Shown here piece after piece: positions 49,496-59,333 of a DNA stretch of 64,000 bases. Origin of the DNA: Pycnopodia helianthoides. Its lineage: Eukaryota; Echinodermata; Asteroidea; Forcipulatida; Asteriidae. Each line of letters begins with the position of its first letter. The stretch's first letter is position 1. The stretch covers positions 15,473,168 through 15,537,167 of the forward strand of contig CM063246.1 of the NCBI GenBank assembly GCA_032158295.1, read 5' to 3'. Under the pieces are notes generated by a model that saw only the letters and a list, made by a program, of their open reading frames with translations, had not been told where the DNA came from and did no database searches. Made by a program: the position numbers and the translations under genes.

Positions 49496-49649
49496 TTATT
49501 GTGTAGTACGACTTGACGCTATTGGCCTGGCATTGCATATATGTACAATATCAATAGCTTCTCCGGGATAGGGTTTAATAACAACATCATCAACTGTTAT
49601 GTCTCCCTCTAGTAACTGGTTTAAAAATTGTAATATTTTAGATCTTATA
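49496..49649 (-). CDS. Possible terminal coding exon with stop codon and poly(A) signal
   Basis: On the minus strand ATAATTTCAAG is a plausible acceptor. The exon opens in phase 2 and encodes 50 residues ending in a TAA stop. It includes SKILQFLNQLLEGDITVDD and VIKPYPGEAIDIVHICNAR. AATAAA at 49500-49495 overlaps the stop codon. Residue composition is protein-like and unlike the surrounding sequence. The phase does not match the exon candidate at 53121-53205, so at least one unseen exon would be required if they belong together. A retroposed gene fragment is an alternative. The protein is not recognised. Confidence 0.35.
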
Positions 49650-51252
49650 CTTGAAATTATTATAATGAAACAACAACATACCATGTTATCGTAGCTGATG
49701 ACTTACCTATTCATCAGATATCAAATTATATAAAAATCTAAGCTTATTATTTTAACAATCTATACTTCCTGAAACACATGCAAAAATATCAGCCTATGTG
49801 CCATCTTGTAACAGTGCTATCCATGTGACTTTCCATAATAATACAGTTTGTCTGTTGTTGTATCTTCCCAACAACGGAACTCAGCAAAACTCCCACAAGG
49901 GGATATGAACACCCAGCTGGCAACGGTCAATCTCTCACTCACACACAAACAGTGGGGATGAACCGTTTATGACCATTATGACCTTCCAAAAGGTAGAAAC
50001 CTTCCCTTGGTTATGTTCACTACAGAAGATAAATCATTTGGTTATGCTAAAAGCTGGCTGATATGAAGTCAAAGAATCAAAGAAGTACACCCAGAGGGTT
50101 TGTGTTTCAATTGCTACTAAGTACCAAATCTGAATCTGAAATGTCATGATTTAAAAAGATACCGTTAATTGAAAAGGTCCTTGTGTATGTTCTAAAATGA
50201 ACCACTGGATCTCTGGCTGGATGAAATCCTATATGCAGCCATTTTTCTCTGCCGAAGCAGGCTGAACTTTTCCCATTTTACCTTTGGTTCATAAATTTTA
50301 ATTGTTGACACTGTGCTTCGAACAAAAAGATCTGCTCGCTGCAACTTAACTGATTCTACAGGTTAATCAAGCTGCAAGAAATTATGACATGTTAATAAAT
50401 TTATATTTCAGATGAAAATTGTATAGGACCCCTACTTTGCTCCTTTGAGCTACAGAACCAGACTATTATAGCGACTTTCTTTTTAGTGCTTAATCTGCAT
50501 GGACAATACACAAATTGATGTACAGTCTACATGAGTCTAGCCTTGCCAACAAGCAACTGGTTTTCAGATTACTGTATTAAGCTAAAATTATCCTACGCTC
50601 CATCAATCCCTACTTAACATGTAATTGACATACAATGTAGCAAGGAAGTTAAAACCATCAAGCCATGTGGATGCAACTGCTGTAATAAGTTTTTTTACAC
50701 GGAGTAAGGAACCTATGCTAGATTGTTATGGATCAGAGCTGATGCAGCTCTATAGCTTATTGAAGCATTTTAAAAACACAGCTGGATGTAAACTCAACTT
50801 TCCTAATCCATTATCCTCTATTCAAAATTACATATAAACTAATTAAACATACACTAGTAATTATTGAAAAAATAAAAATAAAAATAAAAGTAAATTTGCA
50901 ATGAAATACATAAACATCAACACAAAACTCACAAAAACAAACATATATCATATTAACTAAATTAGGAATGTGTTGACATTCACACTCAAGATCAGTTTCA
51001 ATTAAGCAGGTTAGAGGCCATTAACAACTATCCATGTTTTTAAATTATACTTTATCCCCCACCCCAATTATGTATGTTAAAAATATTTACCGTCTATTCA
51101 ATTTATCTCAATAGTGAAGGACAGTGTGATGCCCCAAATGAAGCAGAACCTCCAATTAGCTGTCCTGGTGGTACTTTTTAAAAGAATTCCCTGAATACAA
51201 TATTTCCCCTTGGTTCACACAGGGCTTCTTCATGCAAGCGTGGAGCAATGAT
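49650..51252. other. No supported gene
   Basis: A plus-strand acceptor-like TTATATTTCAG at about 50401-50411 leads into only 34 open codons and is not called. The rest is AT-rich. Confidence 0.4.
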
Positions 51253-51673
51253 TTAAAGGTAGAGTCATAGATTGGATTATAGGCCAAATTATCAAGAAAG
51301 ATACAATAAAATTTACATGTGGAAGTTTCAGTTGATTAAGAAAACAGCAAAAGACTGTCACAGTATTTTCATCAAGAACGCCAAATCCATCCATGTTTAG
51401 CGAGGTGACAGCAGGTACCAACCACATCTCCGGCCACAGCATTCACAAACGGACACCACAGAAGTTTAAATCCCCCAAATTCGCCATGAGATAAGTTTCA
51501 GAGATTCAAATTTGTTGACATACTTTAATTGATTTCTAATCAACTGGGGGCATTTCAGATGAAATCATTTCACAGATGCTTACAACCATTACCTTCTTTA
51601 TAACAAGGCCTTCAGAAAGAAATTAGACACAATTCTTTTTGGGGTCATTACCAAAGTAAGACCCTACATTTAA
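51253..51673. mobile_element. TTAA-flanked MITE, family M3 copy 2
   Basis: TTAA lies at 51253-51256 and 51670-51673. The ends are AGGTAGAGTCATAGATTGG and GTAAGACCCTACAT. The interior TTTAGCGAGGTGACAGCAGG and CATCTCCGGCC matches 29148-29598. It abuts the next element, with which it shares the right-hand TTAA. Confidence 0.8.
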
Positions 51674-51986
51674 AGGCCCTATACACTATTGGTAAGATCA
51701 AAAAAACACAATGTTCACAGATTCACACATAACTTACACGATTTAAAGTAAGTAATGGTAGAAAGGGTTCCTTAAATTATTTCTGCCTAAAATGCTATCG
51801 TTTCTGAGAAACGAGTAAAACAATAGTAATTATCGCGCGCGATAATTTGAAACGAAAACAATTCTAGTGAAATCGATACCAATTGAGCTCAAACTTTCAC
51901 AGGTTTGTTTGTTCATGCATATGTTTAATCACACAAAATGTGGACACTGATTTTGAGCTGTTACCAAAAGTGTACAATACCTTTAA
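51670..51986. mobile_element. TTAA-flanked MITE, family M2-like, abutting the previous element
   Basis: The element runs from the shared TTAA (51670-51673) to TTAA at 51983-51986. Its ends AGGCCCTATACACTATTGG and ACCAAAAGTGTACAATACCT form an imperfect inverted repeat like that of 20199-20465. Its centre carries a perfect 20-bp palindrome at 51828-51847 built on CGCGCGCG. GAGCTCAAACTTTCACAGGT is a further recognisable interior word. Confidence 0.8.
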
Positions 51987-53120
51987 AGAAAGTTAAGAAA
52001 CATACCAATGTATCATGAGAGGGCATTTCAAGGGCTTTTCCTGGCTTCTAGATACAGCTAATAAGCACTATTTATAGCCTTGCTTTTGCTTATTACTGGT
52101 ATAACCATGGAGGTAGCCATCATCTATAAATTCTCTGAGTGGATAACCAATTTTGATTTTCAATTATTTTCCTGACTCACCCATCCACATTGTCAAGAAA
52201 AACAAATCTATTCATCTGTGATTCTGAATGGCCCCTTTAGCTCTTCCTGATCTATGTCACTCCAAATGCATACTTAGCCCTGTCAGATAATGTGCATAAT
52301 AAACCCACATCCCACCCCAAATGCACAGACGTTATACATGTATGCATTAGAACATAGTGGGAGGGTTTCTACCCAACTGGACCATCAATGAGGTTTGTAC
52401 ATCATCATGGGGCAGTAATGCATTTATGCCCCCTTTGAAGTCATGTAGAGAAGTGATGTCATATTGCATCTCTCATCAATTCCAAATGCTAACTATTTAT
52501 TGATGTGGCACCAATCTGGTCTGGTGGCCATCTGGTTCCTTTGATGTCTGCTGGCTTAAGTTGACCTCAAGGGAAATGGGGGTAAATATAAATAAATAGG
52601 GGAGGGGGACCCTTATATATAACTTATAAACAAGTCAGGAAATACCAACTAATGAAGTGGATTTAAGTTCCTTACTTTCCAACTGCAGACCTGATATGGT
52701 CTGCCCCAGCAAAAAGAAAGTGCATTCGGTAATAATATGGAATACGGCTGATCATAACAGGGCATGGTAAAGGGTGTATCAATATAGGGGAAGTTGAACT
52801 AATTGTACTAAAATGGGTTACTCACACCCCACCCCTTCCGGTTTGGTCATTTCTCAAGGTCAAGCATTTTCAGTAAGCTGATTGAGCATTATGACCTAAT
52901 TGACCCCCAAGATTATCCCACACATATTGAAGCCATCTGTGTGTTATGATGAAGAGTGAAATACCTTTCCCATACCTCTCCTGCCTGTCAAGTTTTAAGG
53001 GTAATGAAAAACCGGTCTAATCAAAGACTGTTTTGTTTTAAAATATGCTTTAATGGTAACCACTCATATTGATCCTAACAATGTGTGACCCCACACATTG
53101 ATCCAATCCCAAAAGCTTAC
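51987..53120. other. No supported gene; possible intron
   Basis: TCAAGGTCA at 52854-52862 is a perfect monomeric ERR/NR5A-type site, but single sites are expected by chance. Nothing else was recognised. Confidence 0.4.
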
Positions 53121-53205
53121 TGAACCTATTCCCATCTGGAAGTAATGTCTGCTCCTCCAGAAGGCTGGACAACACAAAATCCTTTGGGGATTTTTCACCA
53201 GACAT
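53121..53205 (-). CDS. Possible first coding exon, minus strand
   Basis: ATG at 53205-53203 has an A at -3 (CAAGATGT). The frame reads MSGEKSPKDFVLSSLLEEQ then TLLPDGNRF and reaches a good donor TTCA|GTAAGC in phase 1. Upstream, GGGATAG could serve as an acceptor for a 5' untranslated exon. The phase-1 end would suit the phase-1 start at 37010 directly, but not the phase-0 start proposed for 43361. The frame stays open past the donor to 53050, so an unspliced or repeat origin is possible. No family is recognised. Confidence 0.3.
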
Positions 53206-53824
53206 CTTGGAGCTATCCCATTTGCAATCAAAATCTAAATGCAAGCCTACTCTACTGGTCTTGGCTCTGCATTATCAATCAAAACAACATTAAAGTGAGA
53301 TTCCAAATGGAAGGATCAAAAGTGTACATTCCCCATTTTTGCAGCTTTAAAATAAATTTGGGAAGAGATTTTCAGCATAAGCAGCAAATCGGTTTTGTAT
53401 GCGGAGTACTCTTCAGTATGTTATGTTCCCCTCCACCTTTCAACGGCGGGCAAAACTTAGGGAATGTTTGTGTCAAGAGCATGTGCTTTTAAGATAGAAT
53501 GGCAGCAAACATCTTGCAGAGTGGGCGCTCTCCATTCAGTTACTTACATATTCCTCTTGCAAGTAAACAAATTCAGAAAGTTATCTCATAGTCAGAAAGT
53601 GCAATTATGTGCTGTAGATCGAGAAAACTTGGTGAAATTCTTTCTCCCCGAATCAAACGCAAGAAATAAAAAGGAATTAACTTGAGAATGAGGACATTAT
53701 TGGGTGTAATAAAGGTCCGAGTTCAAAACCACATGTGCCATACAAAATTGCAGCTTATATTTGAGTTTGAAGTCAAGATATCCACTATACCCTAAATATT
53801 CCCTTCAATTTATCTTATTTTTTT
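53206..53824. other. No supported gene
   Basis: Plus-strand frames at 53145-53685 overlap the minus-strand exon candidate and have no motif. Confidence 0.35.
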
Positions 53825-54085
53825 AATTTAAGATTATTTATTACACATCCAACAGCACAATTAGCGCCAATAACAGGATAAATAAAAAAAGAGGAAAAAT
53901 GTTCAGTTTTAAAGTAGATGTGGGAGGGAAAGACCCCAATGGGGAAAACCCACGCAGTCAGGTAGGACTGCATACCACATGCAAGGCTCCAGGTCTGAGG
54001 TGGGATTGGAACCAGGGTCCACAGAGGTACATACCCTTCCTAACAAAAGAATACCTAAACCATGGAGAAAGGGTGTTTGTTTGAA
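53825..54085 (-). repeat. tRNA-derived SINE-C, copy 2
   Basis: On the minus strand: TACCTCTGTGGACCCTGG, box B GGTTCCAATCCCACC, GACCTGGAGCCTTGCATG, CCTGACTGCGTGGGTTTTCC, then TTTCCCTCCCACATCTAC and a tail ending TAATAAATAATC. The order matches the copy at 16.6-16.8 kb. A SINE-A copy in the same orientation lies about 95 bp away. Confidence 0.7.
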
Positions 54086-54169
54086 GTTTCTTGTGATTGC
54101 TTTTCAAACCCAAATTAATGTATTGTGTTTGAATAACAAGTGTATGTTGTTCAATTACCAAATCCACTG

Positions 54170-54400
54170 TTAAAAATTTACTAGAGTGGGATTTGAACCA
54201 ACAACCTCTGGATTAACGTACCGGCGCTCTACCAACTGAGCTATCTAGCCCTATGTTGGCGGTCTCCCTATTCTGTCAATATCTTTGTTCAGGGGTGCCA
54301 GTCAGAATCCATACAACCGCTAACTGCCATGTAGCCAGGAATCACACCCAAGTTTACGATACAACCTGGGAAGCGGCCTCCACAAGATCACCTTTAAATG
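54170..54400 (-). repeat. SINE-A, copy 5
   Basis: On the minus strand the leader (CCGCTTCCCAGGTTGTATCG, AACTTGGGTGTGATTCCTGG, TTCTGACTGGCACCCCTG, ATTGACAGAATAGGGAGACC) is followed by the tRNA-like segment at 54250-54180. That segment has GCTCAGTTGGTAGAGCGCCGG and box B GGTTCAAATCCCACTC. It is the best-preserved internal promoter among the copies. Confidence 0.85.
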
Positions 54401-55729
54401 TTTGTAACACTATCCAGTGTGTACCAAGCATCGACAAAAGTTTTTTTCTGGACAAGATGTCATTTTTTATTTAAAATGTTTATAAAATAAATTTTAAAGA
54501 TCTAACCCATTTAATTAAATCTTTATGCCAAATCTTGAACAGTAGGGTGTAGGGGTCCAAGCCCTCTTGCATTAGTCTGTGACCCCCCGATGCCCAGAAT
54601 CAGAGCATGTAACTGGACTAAGTGTTACCAGAGTGGAGTGGGATCAGGTGCAGTAGCCAAACCAACACTGACTAGCTTGTGAAAAATTGATTAAGGCCAC
54701 AATCAAGGGAATCTAACACCTCCATTGTTTACTCATATCACAATACACTACCGGGTTAAAGCAAAAATGGACTGAATGGAATGAATTAAACACTCCCTGG
54801 TTTCAATCAGACTACGCTCAGACTTATTATTCATGTCTGCAGTTTGGTTTGAGACTGATGAAACAATCCAATGGTCTCTTTCACTGATTGGTATTCAGAT
54901 CAGTTATTGGAGTGAGGGTCTGTGGTTGACAGCTAGCTGTAATTGTGAATGCATTCAAGCAAGTTACTCTTTGAGGCCATGCAGGATTGAACACATCCAA
55001 GATCTATAGACCATGTAACCTGTGACATCACATGTTTACAAAAGAGCCACAGAGCCTGGACTTCATACAGGCATAATTTGTACACATCTTAACGGAAGAA
55101 AACTTAAATCTTATATTTTATAGAGATTGCATGGTCTGATTTTTATCAACTTTTGATATGAAGAAAGGGGGAACATCTCAAAACTTGTTCAATTGTTACT
55201 TTCATAAGCTCATGAATTTATGTGGAAATTATGAATGACACAAAATGACTAGTGTAGTATCTTGCCTGCCAGAAAGGCACTGGAATGTACAATGTCACTC
55301 TTTTTATAAACTAAGGTTTATGGTCTACAGCTTATTATCTGCTTCTCCATGATTTTAGATTTTGAAGAAGGTCAGCAATTTATTTAGTTTGGTCCAACAG
55401 TGTAATCACAAACTCAGTTATAACAATTAGCTCAAAAACTATAGGTTAACATTTGAGGGGGGCACAAGGGAGTGCACCATTCTTTTTCTGGGAGGGCACT
55501 TCTGGCCAATTAAAAATGTAGTTTCCATTTGCATTTCTCTTGAACAAGCCGTTATACCATTTACTGTTTTATATATTAGGTAATCTGACGTGAGTGTAAA
55601 AACAAATACATTTTCTGCATGTAAATGAAAAAAATACTTTTAAAAACATTGCAATTATCACATTAAAGCTTATAGGATGTGATATTTTACGCTAGTCATT
55701 TTGTTAATCTCAAAGTCCAGATTTCAAAC
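54401..55729. other. No supported gene
   Basis: G-rich words at about 55456-55497 (GAGGGGGGCACAAGGG) may be the partner end of the G/C tract at 55.73-55.78 kb. Nothing else was recognised. Confidence 0.4.
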
Positions 55730-55781
55730 GGGGGGGGGGGGGGCAAGGGCATCATGAGGGGGCAACATGCCCCCCCCCCCC
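55730..55781. repeat. G14 ... C12 inverted tract
   Basis: A run of 14 G at 55730-55743 is followed by a run of 12 C at 55770-55781, with GGGCATCATG and its approximate complement between. The strand can fold on itself, and each run could form a quadruplex or i-motif. Run lengths may be affected by sequencing. Confidence 0.85.
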
Positions 55782-57101
55782 ATTATAAAATAAATTCAAC
55801 AGGGCATTGACCCTTTGCTCATGAGTTGATGAACATGCTGGCTACAGCCATCACTTTGGATACACTTTGCATGTACACATACTTGCCCACTTACATTTGT
55901 TTTTTAACTGTTTACCCCAATCCACATATCCATCTAGACTGTAACTTTGTATCACCAATGTGTTCCTATAACACACTATGTAAAGACAGGGATCCTCTAT
56001 ATAGGCCAGTCAACATTTGAAGTGTATCTACTCATTGGCATATTGTCTATTTATCTGGTCAAGGTGTGTATCCTATACCCTCATGAAGACATGAACCCCT
56101 ATACTCTCATCATAGAGTACCAGATGGCTCCTTCAATGCACTCATACAAAAGTAATTTCCTACTCTGTCTCCAAAATAAACCTTGATATTAGATGCCAGG
56201 GTACCATGCAGTCCAGACCTACTGTCAATCATAAGCTCAGTACATATGTCTTCTTAATACTTCATGATTATTCTGAATTCCAGGTATTCCTTCTCCCAAA
56301 TTAAATTGTTTACAGGATGTTCTTGGCAAAAGATATTGCTTTTTTTCGGCGGGTGCCGAAGTACTCTTTCTCAGATGATTGAATCGGATGGAGCACAACC
56401 TGGTTTCTCAAGTACACCTGAAAGGTAACCACAGGTCAGGATTGAAAAAGGTCAAAGGTTCAGGTTCAACGCCTTTTCTAAATTCAAAAGCGAAAGACCG
56501 GAAAAGGGTCATTGTGAAGATGGACCAACGACCAACACACCTAGCTACCTCATGATCAAACCAGGCTCAGTTTCAACATGATACATTTCACATTTAGATA
56601 ACTGATGAAATAAATTTGCGCTATCTCTCCAAATGAACCCTTGCACCAAGACAATTTCAGAACCATTATGGTTCCTGATCCCGAATCATTTCTAGGTCAG
56701 TTTCAATAAGTAAGTAGAAAGACATACTCCATGAGGAAGGGGAAATCATAAGAGGACACGCTGCACTCATTTCTACAGCTTTCAAAATGTGGTCGTTTCT
56801 TTTATTAGCATTCCTTATGTTGCCTTATTAGGGGCCTGCACTTCTCAATGATGCCGCCCCAGGATTAACTCCTGGCAAACATATCTAGTATTAGATGAGC
56901 ATCATCAACAGTGAAACTTAGTACTTTAGTAGATAGATAGTTTATATGGCAGCTGCTGCTTAACCATGGGCAGACAACATCAATTCATGATTCCAGTTGA
57001 TGACTTGGAACATGGCTTGAAATGAGACCATACGTCCCATTTAGTTTTGACCAGGACAAAAACTTGCAATGTGATATATCCCATTGGATAGATTTTTTAC
57101 A
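55782..57101. other. No supported gene; receptor half-site cluster near 56.45 kb
   Basis: AGGTCA at 56433-56438 and 56449-56454 is followed by AGGTTCA at 56456-56462 and again at 56462-56468. The second AGGTCA and the first AGGTTC have DR1 spacing, the arrangement used by HNF4- or RXR-type receptors. No gene is visible nearby. Plus-strand frames at 55826-56186 have no motif. Confidence 0.3.
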
Positions 57102-57697
57102 ACTAAAGCCCGAGATCGCATTGGACTTTTCTTGGGTAAACAAACTGAGCGAATGGGTCATTTGACCATTTGAAGTCCAGTGCGAACAGCTCAGGAAAAT
57201 TTCACCCAGGTACCTTAACTGTGTCCAATGGGTAGTTTAACCGGCCACCTTCTGCCCTGGTAAACTAACCTGGTCCAACTAATTAAGCCCTAAAGTTCAG
57301 TGTGGATGTATAGTCCTGGTAAAACCAGCCACTGTAATACCTCAGCCGTGATCACATGACACACACGAAAGTGATCTGCGACATGCATGTACTTGCGATG
57401 CCATGACAACGGTGGTATACAGAACTCAAAAACGGCATCTCTTTGCTTGCATTGGTTTTCTTACTTGTATTTGATACGCTTCTCTGCAACCATTGTTTAC
57501 AAGCTGGGTTATGTATTTTTGTCACGACATCAAGTTAAAGGTCACTGTTGAAGCGCCCTCAAGTCTTTATATTTAGTCAGTTGGTTTGTTTCACACTGTA
57601 CGTCAAATAATCCAAGTGTAGACACCGGTAAGATTAACCCATTGGAATGTTACCTTTGGTCTTGGTTAAATATTAATCCAATGCGAATGCAGCTTAA
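57102..57697. mobile_element. TIR element of about 595 bp, imperfect ends
   Basis: The left end CTAAAGCCCGAGATCGCATT(GGA) is mirrored by the right end, TCCAATGCGAATGCAGCTTAAG. Sub-terminal TTGGGTAAAC is mirrored by GGTTAAAT, and GTCCAGTGCGAAC / GTTCAGTGTGGATG words recur inside. No coding sequence is present. A target duplication is not obvious. Confidence 0.65.
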
Positions 57698-57745
57698 GAT
57701 GGAATAAATGGATATTAATAATAATTAAGCGCAAATTTAGGGTGG

Positions 57746-57786
57746 GTGCAGCAGTGCAGCGGGTGCAGCGGGTGCAGCGGTGCAGC
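57746..57786 (+). repeat. Short GTGCAGC minisatellite
   Basis: Five GTGCAGC words at 57746, 57754, 57763, 57772 and 57780, spaced by 8 or 9 bp, are followed by a short C run. Confidence 0.9.
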
Positions 57787-58798
57787 AGGTACCCCCCCTC
57801 CCTTCTCCCTTATTGTTTTTTCACACTAATTTACAGAGTCCGACATTTTACAAGTTGTATGTCTGACTTTTGCTCGGGGGCACAAGTTCCTGAAGTTTAG
57901 GTGAAGTGGCCTTAGTTAGAAGATGTTAAATAGTGCCCCAAACAACCAATCATGCCCTGCAGTAAAGGTCTAGATAGTGCTCCTGTTTTTGAGATGGAAA
58001 TATGAGTACATAAGAAACTTTATATAAGACCACAAGACTGTAAACCAAAAGAAATGGAATTCTCGTTATTCTCTTTACACTTTATGCTAAAAATTGAAGG
58101 GAAAGTACCCAGGAATCACATCAGATTGCACCAAAGAGCATCGAGAATCATATTTTTCCTGGGCCCTGTTAACTACATGTACTTCTCGTCAGTATTCCCC
58201 CAAAAGTTCTGTGCCCATGATGCACAGTATTGATTTTTCAGAACTTTTTAGAGCTTCTGGAATAATAATTTTTCTTTGAAAATATTGTTCTCACAATGAA
58301 TCCTGACTTGACAAAGTAAAGACAACACATGTTCTCATATTAAGCACCTAGATTTGTTGGTCTCTTCTGAGAAAACATGACTATTAGGCGCTTGCTGTGA
58401 ATCGCAAAGACTTGGATGTAAGCCATGGTCGATAATCTGCCATGGTATGCTGGAATCTCAGAATGCTCAAAGTTACCTCCCATTTAGCCAAATATAGCAA
58501 TAAACAAGGGTAGCCTGTCCATTCTTGTATGCCACATTTGAATAACAAAAGGACAAAGGTCTAGAATTAGGAATAAAACAATAACCCCAATAAAAGGGAC
58601 ATTACAAGCATGTTTTCCTGTACCTTCTGTCCCTTTTTGTATGGGTGAAGGTGAAACTAAGTGTAGCATGGTAGGTGCATGCCTGTGCATGCTACACAAT
58701 AGAATGTCCAGGTGAAGAAGACCCCATGCCATAAGCTTCTCACTTCACATTTACTATTGTGGAAATGTTGTGATAAATCCCGTAGTTGCTTCTGATAT
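57787..58798. other. No supported gene
   Basis: Nothing recognised beyond chance open frames. Confidence 0.4.
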
Positions 58799-58893
58799 GG
58801 GACTGACCAATGATTTGGAGCTAACCTACCAGCTTGTTTTCTACTAAGGGACTGACCAATGATTTGGAGCTAATTACCTACCAGCTTGTTTTC
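58799..58893 (+). repeat. 49-bp tandem duplication
   Basis: GGGACTGACCAATGATTTGG followed by AGCTAA..CCTACCAGCTTG occurs at 58799 and again at 58848. Differences are limited to a small insertion (ATTA) and the junction. Confidence 0.95.
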
Positions 58894-59014
58894 ATTGTCG
58901 GTCAGTATAACACCTCATCCATAATAGATAAGCATTCAAATTTAATTAGGTCAACTGCATTTTTTATACTTTAGGATTACTGAAAATTATCAACTTGGAA
59001 ATTAGATCTTTTAT

Positions 59015-59333
59015 GGCGTGTCATGGACAAGCGGTCAAGGGCACTGGACTCAATGAGCCCTGGTGTTTTTGACCAGCAGAATTCGAGTCCCTGGTCTTGA
59101 CACTTGTGCCCTTAAGCAAGACACGTATAACCATCATTACTTCATCCTTCCGATGGGACGTATAGCTGTAGGTCCCGTGTGTTGTGTGATGCGCATAAGA
59201 AAAAACACATTACACTTATCACAAAGTGAAGGGGTTTGCCCCCGGTGCTGTCTGGTATGGTTGGCTGCAGATTGCGCCCCAGCACTATGTAAATCATTAC
59301 AAGGTGCTATGTAAATAAATGTGTTTTACATTT
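59015..59333 (+). repeat. tRNA-derived SINE-B, copy 3 (near full length)
   Basis: GGCGTGTCATGGACAAGCGG head, box B AATTCGAGTCCCTGG, then CTTGAGC-like CCTTAAGCAAGACACG. The body follows: CCTTCCGATGGGACGTATAG and GGTCCCGTGTGTTGTGTG. The end is CAAGGTGCTATGTAAATAAA. It contains the portion deleted from the copy at 1.9 kb. Confidence 0.85.

Noticed and set aside
43232..53205. Direct splice from 53121 to 43361
   Set aside because: The first ends in phase 1 and the second would begin in phase 0 at its best acceptor, so joining them would break the frame.
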